From: Actinomycetes bacterium
GTDB lineage: Bacteria; Actinomycetota; Thermoleophilia; RBG-16-64-13
Assembly (NCBI GenBank): GCA_024637035.1
Contig: JAGXFW010000004.1
Coordinates: 1 to 64,000, forward strand
Reading direction: 5' to 3'
DNA length: 64,000 bases
Both the position numbers and the translations under genes were made by a program. Shown here one piece after another: positions 43,817-51,315 of this stretch. The notes under the pieces are model-generated. The model searched no databases, was not told the origin of the DNA, and saw only the letters and a list, made by a program, of their open reading frames with translations. The first letter of the stretch is position 1. The number at the start of each line of letters is the position of its first letter.

Positions 43817-43842
43817 CCAGTCGGCCTCGGTCGCAAGGGATC

Positions 43843-43877
43843 CACCGAGAAGCACTACGAGGTGTGAGGCGGAGCAG
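43843..43877 (+). repeat. Direct repeat, copy 2
   Basis: Near-exact copy of the CoA-ligase 3' end, including codons for TEKHYE and a TGA in the same frame, although no ligase gene precedes it here. Together with copy 1 it flanks the dehydrogenase gene. Confidence 0.8.
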
Positions 43878-43942
43878 TGGACCTGTCTCGCGAGGCAGTA
43901 TCCCTGGGGTCCACAGGGGATCGCGTAGGATGTCCGAGGACC

Positions 43943-44689
43943 CTATAGCCGCAGCGCGTTCTTCAGGTCGGGCAGCGCCCGCCGTGACACGGGCACCTCG
44001 CGCAACCCGCCCGCGCGCAACCGCAGCTCGTACTTGGACGGGCTCACCACCTCGATCTTCTCGATCATGCGTAGGTTGATGATGAAGGAGCGGTGGACGC
44101 GGAGGAAGGGCGGGTTGGGCAGCAGCCCTTCGAGTTCGGCGAGGGAGTAGCTGCTCGAGAGCAGGGATTCGGTGGACGTGTGGACCCGACAGTACTGCCG
44201 CTCGGCCTCGAAGACCACGATGTCTTCCAACGCCAGAAGCTTGATCGTGTCGGCCGAGTGCCGCACCGGGAAGAGGTCGATGAGACCCTTGCGGGGTGGA
44301 GCGAGGTCGGCTTCGGCTGCGTGGAAGAACTCCAGGAGATGCGCCATGGACAGGCCGAAGCGTTGCGGCATCACGGGCTTGAGCAGGTAGTCTTGGGCCG
44401 CCACTTCGAATGCCCGCAACGCGAACTCTTCGTAGGCCGTCACGAAGATGATGTAGGGGCGGGGGCGCAGGTGGCTGGCCGTCTCGGCAACCGAGATGCC
44501 GCTATCCCCGGGCAGGTTGACATCCAGGAAGAGGATGTCGAAAGGCCTCTCCCGGAGCAGCCGCTGTGCCTCCGCAGCGTTCCCGGCCTCGCCAGCCACT
44601 TCGATCATGGGGAACGAGAGGAGTAGGTGCCCGATCTCCCGACGGGCGAAGGGCTCGTCGTCAACGACGAGCGCCGTCAGCGTGCGCAA
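43943..44689 (-). CDS. LytTR-family response regulator
   Basis: The protein has 248 residues. The receiver domain has VDDEPFARREI, the phospho-acceptor in LFLDVNLPG, FVTAYEEFA and LLKPVMPQR. The C-terminal LytTR DNA-binding domain (about 150-245) has FLRVHRSFIINLRMIEKI. The start is taken as TTG 44689 because GAGGAGG lies just upstream. Its start overlaps the kinase gene's stop, so both are one operon. The system converges on the carboxylase operon but its targets are unknown. Confidence 0.9.
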   Translation of the reverse strand: MRTLTALVVDDEPFARREIGHLLLSFPMIEVAGEAGNAAEAQRLLRERPFDILFLDVNLPGDSGISVAETASHLRPRPYIIFVTAYEEFALRAFEVAAQDYLLKPVMPQRFGLSMAHLLEFFHAAEADLAPPRKGLIDLFPVRHSADTIKLLALEDIVVFEAERQYCRVHTSTESLLSSSYSLAELEGLLPNPPFLRVHRSFIINLRMIEKIEVVSPSKYELRLRAGGLREVPVSRRALPDLKNALRL

Positions 44690-46064
44690 GATCCCTCCTC
44701 GGGCGGCCGTCCACACCGGCTCGCGTCGCGGGCAGTGAAACGATCAGCCGGAGCCCGGGGGCCCGGTTCTCGATGGTGAGACTCCCGCGCTCGCCGGCGA
44801 TCGCTTGGAGCCGGCGTCTCGTGTTGCGCAGGCCCACTCCTTCGTGCAGATCGTTGGACTGATCGAGGAGTCCGGCTAGCTCGGCGTCGCTGAGCCCATG
44901 CCCGTCGTCTTCCACCTCGATCCTCAGGTCGTGCCCGACAAGGTTCGCCCGGACTACGATCCGGATGTGGCTCTCGCGCAGTCCATGGATGATGCAGTTC
45001 TCCACCAAGGGTTGCAGCACGAGCACCGGGACGAGGCAGTGCATCGTCTCGGAGTCCACCTCCTCGTGGTAGCTGATCATGTCGGGGAAACGGATGCTCT
45101 CGATCTCGAGGTACTCGCGCACGAGGGCGAGTTCTTCCTGCAGCGTGATGAACTCCGTGCGGATGCGGAACGTGCGTCGGAGCAGAGAACTGAGTCGTAG
45201 CACCACCGTCCTGGCCACCTGGGGGTCGACTACGCAGGCCGAGCTGATCGTGTTGAGGACGTTGAAGATGAAGTGCGGATGGATCTGCGCCTTCAACGCT
45301 CGCATCTTCGCCTCGATGGCCATCTGCCGCTGGACCTCGACCTCGTTGAGTTCGAGCTGGGTGGAAAGGAGGCGCGACAAGCCGGCCGCCAGGGTGCGGT
45401 CGTCCTCGCCGATGGTGTCCGCGGCAGTGCGGTAGAACTTCATCGCACCGACCGCCGCGCCCGATACCACCAGCGGGGCTATGACCCCGCAGGCGAGGCG
45501 GCATCCCGGGTGGCCGCAGCGGATGTCGGTAGGTTTATCGGCCACCGCCACGCGCTTGTCGCGCAGAGCCGTGCGGGTCGCTTCGGTCGCGATCGGGTCA
45601 CCGCTGAGGTGGTGCTCCGCCTCGGCACCCTCGAACGCCAAGATGCGCTCGGTATCGGTGATGGCGATCGCGTCGAAATCGAGTTCGCTGAAGAGCACGT
45701 GCACGAGGTCTGCGGCGGACGCCCGATCGAGTCCGATCCTCAGGATCGGCAACGAACGATCGAGGATGGAGAGTATGGAGCGCGCCCGCCTGTCGCTGTC
45801 GTCCGCGACCGTAGGCGCGGCGGGCTGCGAGATCTCCCGGTGTGGCGGCAGGGTGAGGGCGGCGAGGATCAACAGTACCAGCGGAACGGCGACCACGAAG
45901 AAGACACCCGACGACCCGCGGGCGGCCACGAGCAGCAGCACCGTCACCGCCGCGACGACGACGAACGTCCCCCAGCGGCCACGAGGTGTGTGGCGCAGAC
46001 TATCCAGAGCGTCGAGGATCTTCGGCACAGGCCCCCCTGGCAGTGCGGATCGTCGGCGATTCAC
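44661..46064 (-). CDS. LytS-type sensor histidine kinase with GAF domain
   Basis: The protein has 467 residues. Two N-terminal helices (WGTFVVVAAVTVLLLVAARG and VFFVVAVPLVLLILAALTL) are followed by a GAF-like domain with a Cys-rich patch (RCGHPGCRLACGVIAPLVVS, about 181-200), then the kinase core LKAQIHPHFIFNVLNTISS with the phospho-His and an HATPase with LVENCIIHGL and DDGHGL. The Cys/His cluster may bind metal or sense redox; that is inference. An alternative start is a GTG 12 codons later. It is coupled to the LytTR regulator. Confidence 0.9.
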   Translation of the reverse strand: MNRRRSALPGGPVPKILDALDSLRHTPRGRWGTFVVVAAVTVLLLVAARGSSGVFFVVAVPLVLLILAALTLPPHREISQPAAPTVADDSDRRARSILSILDRSLPILRIGLDRASAADLVHVLFSELDFDAIAITDTERILAFEGAEAEHHLSGDPIATEATRTALRDKRVAVADKPTDIRCGHPGCRLACGVIAPLVVSGAAVGAMKFYRTAADTIGEDDRTLAAGLSRLLSTQLELNEVEVQRQMAIEAKMRALKAQIHPHFIFNVLNTISSACVVDPQVARTVVLRLSSLLRRTFRIRTEFITLQEELALVREYLEIESIRFPDMISYHEEVDSETMHCLVPVLVLQPLVENCIIHGLRESHIRIVVRANLVGHDLRIEVEDDGHGLSDAELAGLLDQSNDLHEGVGLRNTRRRLQAIAGERGSLTIENRAPGLRLIVSLPATRAGVDGRPRRDLAHADGARR

Positions 46065-46136
46065 CCTATTGCCTCGAACCCGATGATTGTACAGTACCGC
46101 CCGGCACCGACGGGCGTTACCCCGGGGTCGCGTGCG

Positions 46137-46382
46137 TCAGTCGTCATCCCCTTCGTCATCGTCGTCGCCGGAGTCGTAGACGCAGTCCTCGTCGTAGTCG
46201 CCGCGGAGGTACCCCTCGAAGTCGATGCCGAGCTCGGCCTCGATCTGTTCGACGGGGACTTCTGGGTCGAAGCAGGGGTCGTAGAAGTCGTGGGGTTGCG
46301 GGTCGAGCCCTTCCTTCATGCGCTCGAGTGCGATGGCCCGGCAGTGCCGCACCGCGTGGAAGTCGATCTCGCCGCAGCTCAT
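46137..46382 (-). CDS. Small acidic protein, unknown
   Basis: The protein has 81 residues and ends in an Asp/Glu run (YDSGDDDDEGDDD). MSCGEIDFHAVRHCRAI, then FYDPCFDPEVPVEQIEAELG suggest Cys/His metal ligands, but no family was recognised. It overlaps the zinc-ribbon gene upstream by 4 nt (ATGA), so they are translated together and are both downstream of the riboswitch-like leader at 46961. Confidence 0.55.
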   Translation of the reverse strand: MSCGEIDFHAVRHCRAIALERMKEGLDPQPHDFYDPCFDPEVPVEQIEAELGIDFEGYLRGDYDEDCVYDSGDDDDEGDDD

Positions 46383-46846
46383 CGCGCGCCCTTCTTCGGG
46401 CCGGCTTTCTTCGTGTCAGCTTTCTTGCGGACCGTGCTCTTCCGGTCCGTGCTCCTGCGGGCGATGCGCTCGTCCTTCTCGCCTTGGCGGAGGAGGCCCC
46501 GCACCATCGCCTCGAGGTCGTCGTCGGTGGCGGTGCGAGGGTCCACGAGGAGCGACTCACCGCCGGTGGTGGGGTCGTCGCCGGGGTCGGGTCCGCCGAA
46601 GTAGAGCTCGCAGGCCCTGCAGTAGTAGTCGTGGGGCACCATGCTCGGCAGCAGGCGGATCTTGGTGGTGGCGCACAACACGTGGATGCTGCGGCCGATG
46701 ACACCCGCCGACACGGCCGCGGTGTTGTCGGACCCGCACGCCGGGCAGGGCGGCAGGTCGAGGCGTTCGTAGTAGTCGATAGAACCCCTGATGCCCGGGT
46801 AGAGCTTCTCCGCCCGATCCAGCCACCCTTGGTCGACCTTGAGCAT
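46379..46846 (-). CDS. Zinc-ribbon protein with basic tail, unknown
   Basis: The protein has 155 residues. LPPCPACGSDNTAAVSAG and HDYYCRACELYFGG form two CxxC knuckles around a small domain. The C-terminus is strongly basic (RKSTVRKKADTKKAGPKKGAR read as RRSTDRKSTVRKKADTKKAG and onward) and may bind nucleic acid. GGGAGG precedes the ATG. It is the first gene after a SAM-riboswitch-like leader at 46961-47060, and is coupled to a small acidic protein. Confidence 0.6.
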   Translation of the reverse strand: MLKVDQGWLDRAEKLYPGIRGSIDYYERLDLPPCPACGSDNTAAVSAGVIGRSIHVLCATTKIRLLPSMVPHDYYCRACELYFGGPDPGDDPTTGGESLLVDPRTATDDDLEAMVRGLLRQGEKDERIARRSTDRKSTVRKKADTKKAGPKKGAR

Positions 46847-46960
46847 CGCACTGCCTCCCTTCGGGTCGCGAGAGCCCGGAGGGGGAGCCAGCAGATGGGT
46901 GTGCCGCAGCCGTCGCTGCGCCACAGGGGGAGACCTTCTTTCGGGACTCCTACATCCCGC

Positions 46961-47060
46961 TCATCGAGGCACCGCCCTCATGCGAGGACGTCGCGCTCAA
47001 GCACCGCTGGCGTCTCCTGCCCGGTTGCCGGATCCCCTTCCGGGATCGCTCTTGATGATG
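46961..47060 (-). ncRNA. SAM-riboswitch-like leader RNA, copy 1
   Basis: The RNA would start about 7 nt after an extended -10 box TGCTACACT (47067-47075). It contains AUCAAGAG, a hairpin GAUCCC/GGGAUC, CCGGCAACC and GGUGC in the order known from SAM-I/SAM-IV riboswitches, and UCAUC/GAUGA could close the helix. A second copy at 54283-54365 changes one base pair of the hairpin on both sides (GACCCC/GGGGUC). The short hairpin lacks the usual SAM-I pseudoknot, so this may be a variant. It lies about 115 nt before the zinc-ribbon gene. Confidence 0.5.
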
Positions 47061-47203
47061 TATCCGAGTGTAGCAGGGGGTGCGGACGGAAAGGCGGGGG
47101 CGCTGGAGGCCAGGGGTACGGACTCGCGCCTCGAACGGAATGCTCGTGGCGACGGAGGCCCGGCATTACCGGTGAGACGTGAAGGAGCCGACTGGGCCCT
47201 GCG

Positions 47204-48223
47204 CTATCGTGCGAGCTCTTCGATCCTGCGGGTGATGTCCTCCACGACTTCCAGCGGGACCTCGATCCCCCGGTTGGCCCATCCACGCATCTCGGGCAGG
47301 TGGTAATCGAAGCCTTCGGCGGCCAAGTCGGGCGCCGCCTTGACGAGAGCCTGCACCAGCCCGGAGGCTTCCGCATGACCCACATCGCCGGTCGCCGTCG
47401 GCCACATCTGCAGTCGGTGCCACAGGAGCGCCAGTCCCCTGAATGCCGCGGCCCAGTCTACGTAGGGAGCGATGGGCGTCCCCACCGCGGTCAGGCTGGG
47501 TTCGAGTCGGTACAGTACCTGTCGGCCGGTTTCTCGGCGCGCCGCGAGTCTCAATTGCGCCAGATCACTCAGGTACTGAGCCACGGCGGTCTTGGCGTAC
47601 AGGCTTCGTTGGGCGATGAGCCGGCCATGACTCCACTCGTGTGTCCACAAGTAGGTGAGTACCTCGGCCCGCGCGCCGATGCCGGTCAGCCCTCGCGCTC
47701 GGAACCTCGCGCACGCTGGGAGGGACGCATCCGGCGCCTCCGACATCCCCCGAAGCACCAACGGGCCCCGCGCGAAGCCGTGTGCCAGGAACACCGGATC
47801 TTGTTCTCCCCACCCGCTCCCGCCGTGTCCGGATTGGAACAGGGGAATTGCGGGCCGGGTGGCGGGGGGATCTGGAGCGGTATCGGGGGACTCCACGAGG
47901 GTCCGCCACTGCCGGCGGCCGCTGTGCGCCGCAACGAGATCGGCCATGGCGGCCGCCACCCGTGGTGTCTCGTCGGACGCCGAGGCGATCGACCGCTTGA
48001 GGCGGACCAGATCGACACGGGCGGCGTTCGTGACGAGCCAGTCCAGCACCTCGTCGAACAGGCGCGCGTCAAAGCGCCCGAAATCGGCTGTCGCCAGCAC
48101 GAGCGCTTCAGGATCGACGAGGGACGCCTGCGACGCCCCCACACCGGCGACGCCCACCGCCGTCCAGTGGGCCCACAGGAGGTCGAGCACAGCTTCGAGG
48201 AATCGCGTGCTAGCCGGGTGCAT
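47204..48223 (-). CDS. Unknown protein coupled to a nucleotidyltransferase
   Basis: The protein has 339 residues. A helical segment in the second half (YLWTHEWSHGRLIAQRSLYA, then KTAVAQYLSDLAQL) looks like a winged-helix or helix-turn-helix unit, and IAPYVDWAAAFRGLALLWHR follows. No enzyme motif was seen. Its start overlaps the stop of the nucleotidyltransferase-like gene by 14 nt. By analogy with AbiE-type pairs it may be the regulatory partner; this is inference from order only. Confidence 0.6.
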   Translation of the reverse strand: MHPASTRFLEAVLDLLWAHWTAVGVAGVGASQASLVDPEALVLATADFGRFDARLFDEVLDWLVTNAARVDLVRLKRSIASASDETPRVAAAMADLVAAHSGRRQWRTLVESPDTAPDPPATRPAIPLFQSGHGGSGWGEQDPVFLAHGFARGPLVLRGMSEAPDASLPACARFRARGLTGIGARAEVLTYLWTHEWSHGRLIAQRSLYAKTAVAQYLSDLAQLRLAARRETGRQVLYRLEPSLTAVGTPIAPYVDWAAAFRGLALLWHRLQMWPTATGDVGHAEASGLVQALVKAAPDLAAEGFDYHLPEMRGWANRGIEVPLEVVEDITRRIEELAR

Positions 48224-48665
48224 CGCACTGTGCCTCTTTCAGGGCGATCAGGTCGACTCGGCTGGGGAGATGCACGGCCAAGCGCGGGCCGTGGCTACGC
48301 CGGACGAGGCGCGACTCGAACCCCTGCGGCAGACCCCAGTCAAGCAGGCAGGCGGGGCCTGCGTTCAGCCAGTTGGGATTGAGCCCCAGATCGAGGGCCG
48401 TTTGCCCGGCTGCAGCCGCGAGTTCCGGAGGTAGCGGATCATGCTTCACGATCCCTGGGATGTCATGGCCGGATCGTAGCCCGAGCACATCGACATCCTT
48501 CGTGGGTCTGGAGATGAAGCCGAGGATCGTAAGCGCCGCCCCGCCAACAATCACCAACTCGAACACGGGTCCGACTTCGCCAAGCAAGATCGCGAGCGTT
48601 TGTAGGGCGCGCTCGATGTCGGGCGGTGCGACGGGAGGAACTGCCTCTGTTTCATTCCGGCTCAT
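48210..48665 (-). CDS. Nucleotidyltransferase-fold protein (DUF6036/AbiEii-like)
   Basis: The protein has 151 residues. FELVIVGGAALTILGFISRP and TKDVDVLGL give the GG motif and the D-x-D pair at about 57-59; LDWGLPQGFESRL and LPSRVDLIALKEAQ complete the fold. A TATGTCC palindrome lies just upstream of the ATG, a likely autoregulatory operator. It forms an operon with the 339-residue protein. Probably one half of a toxin-antitoxin-like module; activity is not shown. Confidence 0.7.
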   Translation of the reverse strand: MSRNETEAVPPVAPPDIERALQTLAILLGEVGPVFELVIVGGAALTILGFISRPTKDVDVLGLRSGHDIPGIVKHDPLPPELAAAAGQTALDLGLNPNWLNAGPACLLDWGLPQGFESRLVRRSHGPRLAVHLPSRVDLIALKEAQCDAPG

Positions 48666-48673
48666 GCGGACAT

Positions 48674-48696
48674 TATGTCCTGTCTATGAGGACATA
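48674..48696. promoter_or_regulatory. Palindromic operator upstream of nucleotidyltransferase module
   Basis: TATGTCC and GGACATA form a perfect 7-bp inverted repeat with a 9-bp spacer, starting 8 bp upstream of the ATG at 48665. Confidence 0.55.
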
Positions 48697-48764
48697 GTAA
48701 GAGTGACTTCCAACGTCACGTCTCCGAGATACCTCCAACGGAAGAGCGCCTTGGGGTTTCAGTT

Positions 48765-48789
48765 GGGGGTGCGGACGGACAGGCGGGGG
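48765..48789 (-). repeat. Partial third copy of the riboswitch promoter segment
   Basis: These 25 bases match the segment upstream of leader copy 1 (47076-47100) at all but one position; the shared block read on the minus strand includes CCGTCCGCACCCCC. No -10 box or leader follows, so it is a fragment. It begins just after the orphan RHH gene. Confidence 0.6.
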
Positions 48790-48790
48790 G

Positions 48791-49069
48791 TTACTCTTGG
48801 GCCAGCTCTGCTCCGTGCCAGTCGGCGATCGAGTCGGCCAGGTAGGCGTCGTGGCGTCGAGTCACGTCGGCCTCGGCCCCGGGGAAGGCGCCCACGGTGG
48901 CGCAGGCTCGCGTGCGCAGGGTCGCACGATCTGGACCTGGCCGGGCTCCGACGTGCGCGTCCACCGCCCGACGAACCACCTCCGACATGGAAAGGCCCTG
49001 CTCTCGGGCGGCCCGTCGCAGCGCGACGGCCTGCTGTTCCGTGAACTCGATCTGTCTACGGATCATCAT
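48791..49069 (-). CDS. Ribbon-helix-helix antitoxin-like protein, orphan
   Basis: The protein has 92 residues. MIRRQIEFTEQQAVALRRAA, then REQGLSMSEVVRRAVDAHV is a ribbon-helix-helix DNA-binding domain of the CopG/VapB type. The C-terminus (TVGAFPGAEADVTRRHDAYL) resembles the tail that binds a PIN toxin. Normally a VapC gene follows at once; here the next bases are a repeat fragment, so the toxin is missing. GGAGGCC precedes the ATG. Confidence 0.7.
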   Translation of the reverse strand: MMIRRQIEFTEQQAVALRRAAREQGLSMSEVVRRAVDAHVGARPGPDRATLRTRACATVGAFPGAEADVTRRHDAYLADSIADWHGAELAQE

Positions 49070-49086
49070 GGCCTCCTTCTGGTGCG

Positions 49087-49770
49087 TTACGCGTTCTGGT
49101 CGGGCCAGGTCATCAGGTCGATCTCGCCCACCACGCGGCGCAGTTCGAGCACGAGCCGGGTGTAGCCGGTCGGGTCGGGGGTGGCGTCGGGTGCGGCCGG
49201 GGTGCCGGGGGGCTGGTCCTCCACCGACTCCTGGAGCACGGCCACCAGGGAGCGGAAGTACCAGAGCACGTCGGCGGGGCCGGCGTTGAAGCGCTGCCAG
49301 AGGAGGGAGCCGTGCACCTGGTAGTCGTCGCGGATCGAGCGGGCGTTGTGGAGCTTGTCGGCCGCGGCCACCAGGAGCACCGAGCGGTCGGCGGTGAGGA
49401 AGTGTTCGAGGTAGGCGTCCTTGCGGGCGCGCCACTCCGCCTTGGGACGGTCGACCTCACCCGGCTCGGCCACGTGGTCGGAGCAGCCGAGCACGATGTC
49501 GGCCACCCGGTCGCCGAACTCGGCCCTGATGGCGTCCAGGGCACCACGGCCCCCACCGTCTTCGACCACGTCGTGCAGGAGCGCGGCGATGGCTTCGTCC
49601 TCGTCGGCCCCGTGCTCGAGGACCAGGGCGGTGACTGCCAGGGGGTGCGAGAGGTAAGGGATGCGCGTGCCCTTGCGGAGCTGCCCGTCGTGGGCGCGGC
49701 GGGCTACCTCGAGGGCGCGCGTGAAGCGCCCGGTGAGGGTGGCGGCGGCGGGCTGGGTGCTTTGGTCCAT
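49087..49770 (-). CDS. HD-domain hydrolase of the RelA/SpoT-Mesh1 type
   Basis: The protein has 227 residues. ARRAHDGQLRKGTRIPYLSH, AALLHDVVEDGG (HD pair) and VLLVAAADKLHNARSI are the metal-binding motifs of the HD hydrolase domain of SpoT and small alarmone hydrolases. There is no synthetase domain. It may degrade (p)ppGpp or a related nucleotide; substrate is inferred. It lies 17 nt upstream of the orphan RHH gene, with the start at 49770. Confidence 0.8.
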   Translation of the reverse strand: MDQSTQPAAATLTGRFTRALEVARRAHDGQLRKGTRIPYLSHPLAVTALVLEHGADEDEAIAALLHDVVEDGGGRGALDAIRAEFGDRVADIVLGCSDHVAEPGEVDRPKAEWRARKDAYLEHFLTADRSVLLVAAADKLHNARSIRDDYQVHGSLLWQRFNAGPADVLWYFRSLVAVLQESVEDQPPGTPAAPDATPDPTGYTRLVLELRRVVGEIDLMTWPDQNA

Positions 49771-49807
49771 GGGGCGATCATACCGCCCCCGGGGGCCTCT
49801 GGTTGGG

Positions 49808-49981
49808 TCAGCCGAAGCGCAGGAGGCGCGTGACGTCCACCATGATGAAGAGCACGGCGCCGATGAGGTAGCCGAGGGAGAGGTTGGGCTCGCTGAAGTA
49901 GAGGGCGACCTTGGACGCACCGATGGCCCCGAGCCCCAGGAAGATCATGGCAGCGCCTTGGATGTACGTCGTAGGTAGCAT
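49808..49981 (-). CDS. Small two-helix membrane protein, unknown
   Basis: The protein has 57 residues. Two hydrophobic helices (YIQGAAMIFLGLGAIGASKV and LGYLIGAVLFIMVDVTRLL) fill almost all of it. A longer frame from 50101 would add a Pro-rich leader that seems unlikely. No family was recognised. Confidence 0.45.
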   Translation of the reverse strand: MLPTTYIQGAAMIFLGLGAIGASKVALYFSEPNLSLGYLIGAVLFIMVDVTRLLRFG

Positions 49982-50150
49982 AGTGACTTCATCGGCGGGA
50001 AGTCGGCGGGGCTTGAGGGGAGAGGGGGCGGGGCGCCTTGGGGGCGCGGGAGTTTCCCCGGCGCCGCGGATGCCCTCCGCCGGTTCGCCCTCGATCACCA
50101 TTCAATGGCTGGGCCTAGCTCTTCCTCGGCTTCGGGGTGAAACGAATAGT

Positions 50151-50369
50151 TCATTTCTCGAGACGGCCACGGATCCTATCGAACACGTCGTTCCCGGGAA
50201 CGGCTTCAACGCGACCTGATCGCAACTCGGACAGGCGGCGATTGGCGACCTTGAGCCACTCGATCTCGACTTCAGCCAACGGAGGATTGATTGATAGGAG
50301 CAGAGAATCGATGACCATGACCCTCTCTTCAACAGGCAGGCTCTTGGCCTCTTCGATGATCTCCTTCAT
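50151..50369 (-). CDS. RelB-like addiction module protein, orphan
   Basis: The protein has 72 residues. MKEIIEEAKSLPVEERVMVI, then DSLLLSINPPLAEVEIEWLK is the short helical pattern of the addiction module proteins usually found before a RelE/ParE toxin; the end has PGNDVFDRIRGRL. No toxin gene follows on the strand, so it is an orphan. An ATG 9 nt upstream is an alternative start. Confidence 0.6.
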   Translation of the reverse strand: MKEIIEEAKSLPVEERVMVIDSLLLSINPPLAEVEIEWLKVANRRLSELRSGRVEAVPGNDVFDRIRGRLEK

Positions 50370-50472
50370 TCCGTGCACTGAATGACCACCTTTCCGACCT
50401 GAGCCAGCACATCAAGCCTGAGCAGTCCTTCGCCAACCAAACTAGCATCTCAAGGCCGCTTGAACTTGTATC

Positions 50473-50582
50473 CTACCGGTCACCTCGGACGGCCGTCACC
50501 CAACGGTGTTCCGGCAGGGTATCGGTTTCGCGGACGTGCGCATGTCTGCGTATCTCTCGCCAGGGGACGTCGGGCCGTCGAG
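50473..50582 (-). pseudogene. Remnant of a HepT (HEPN/DUF86) toxin
   Basis: Directly after the MntA-like gene the minus strand reads RPDVPWREIRRHAHVRETD and ends at a TAG at 50473-50475. PDVPWREI is the signature that precedes the RNase motif in DUF86 HepT proteins. The first 70 or so residues of HepT are missing and the catalytic R-x4-6-H is scrambled, so only a decayed tail is left. Confidence 0.5.
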
Positions 50583-50588
50583 CAGTGC

Positions 50589-50867
50589 CTACACCGCACG
50601 GATGGCCGCGGCCATGACTTCCTCGCGTATCTCAGGCCTCAGACCACCTACTGTTACCAAATCGACCTTCTCGCCCAAGATCTCCTCGAGGAAGTACCGA
50701 AGACGACAAACCCTGAAGAAGCTTAGCGGGGCACTGGGCTGGTGTCGGACAAGCACGTCTACATCGCTGCCGGGTTCTGCTTCGCCTCGTGCCACCGAGC
50801 CAAAGATAGAGATCTCCTCGACGCCTAGGGCCAGAAGCTCTTCTCGATGTGACGCCAGCAGCCGCAA
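50589..50867 (-). CDS. mntA: MntA-like minimal nucleotidyltransferase antitoxin
   Basis: 92 residues from a TTG; the family usually begins some 6 residues earlier, and no good start codon is present there. The signature is ISIFGSVARGEAEPGSDVDV, the GSx10DxD motif of minimal nucleotidyltransferases, which silence HepT toxins by adenylylating them. FLEEILGEKVDLVTVGGLRP is the second half. Its toxin partner is only a remnant downstream, so it is now an orphan. Confidence 0.75.
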   Translation of the reverse strand: MRLLASHREELLALGVEEISIFGSVARGEAEPGSDVDVLVRHQPSAPLSFFRVCRLRYFLEEILGEKVDLVTVGGLRPEIREEVMAAAIRAV

Positions 50868-51099
50868 AGCCTCGTCGCGCAGTATGGTCGATCACCCCCT
50901 CTATTCGGCTATTGTCGCATTCCCTCCGATGAGGCGCTACGAATCCGGGTTCTGGTCGGGAGGGCGATGCGGGTTGGTGGTGTGCGGAGTCAGTGCGAGT
51001 GGCCCGCCAGGTGCGTGAGAACTCGCTAAGCCGGCATATCCTGTTCCTATCCGAGTTTCTCGGGGCGCCGAGATGCGCTAGAATCGTGGTCCTCCGCGC

Positions 51100-51196
51100 G
51101 GAGTGGCATCCGGTCTGGTGGCCGGCCCGGTCTTCAAAACCGCTGTTCGGCGGTGATCCCGTCGAGGGTGGGTTCGATTCCCACGCCGCTCCGCCA
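51100..51196 (+). tRNA. selC: tRNA-Sec (anticodon TCA)
   Basis: The gene has 97 nt. The acceptor is eight pairs, GGAGTGGC with GCCGCTCC, longer than in elongator tRNAs. The anticodon loop CTTCAAA has TCA at 51134-51136, a long variable arm follows (GCTGTTCGGCGGTGATCCCGTC spans it), and the T arm is GTGGGTTCGATTCCCAC. G73 and CCA are encoded. These are the marks of bacterial selenocysteine tRNA. Confidence 0.96.
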
Positions 51197-51208
51197 TTCG
51201 GTTTGCAG

Positions 51209-51240
51209 TTGCGATATGCAAGCTGGCCAATCCTTGCTAG
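51209..51240 (+). repeat. Direct repeat left copy, adjacent to selC
   Basis: TTGCGATATGCA followed by CTGGCCAATCCTTGCTAG begins 12 bp beyond the CCA end of tRNA-Sec. A related copy at 52666-52717 lies beyond two toxin-antitoxin pairs. Confidence 0.75.
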
Positions 51241-51280
51241 CCCGACTCCTCCCTTGCGCGTCGTCGGTGGCGTACGGCGA

Positions 51281-51315
51281 TTGCGCTTGCGTATCCTAAG
51301 GGATACAATGGTGCC
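51281..51315 (+). promoter_or_regulatory. Promoter and palindromic operator of the first toxin-antitoxin pair
   Basis: TTGCGC (51281-51286), 16 bp, then TACAAT (51303-51308). The palindrome GTATCC-TAAG-GGATAC (51291-51306) overlaps the -10 and would allow autorepression. The toxin GTG starts 8 bases after the -10, so the mRNA may be leaderless. Confidence 0.6.

Noticed and set aside
42951-43877. Transposon with target-site duplication around the dehydrogenase gene
   Set aside because: The 34-bp repeat is longer than usual target duplications, contains coding sequence of the ligase, and no transposase or terminal inverted repeats are present.
46994-47065. Coding explanation for the repeat shared with 54301-54370 (plus-strand frames both give GVSCPVAG)
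   Set aside because: Single-base indels and compensated stem changes break the frame outside a short stretch, and a shared promoter lies on the minus strand. RNA or regulatory conservation fits better.
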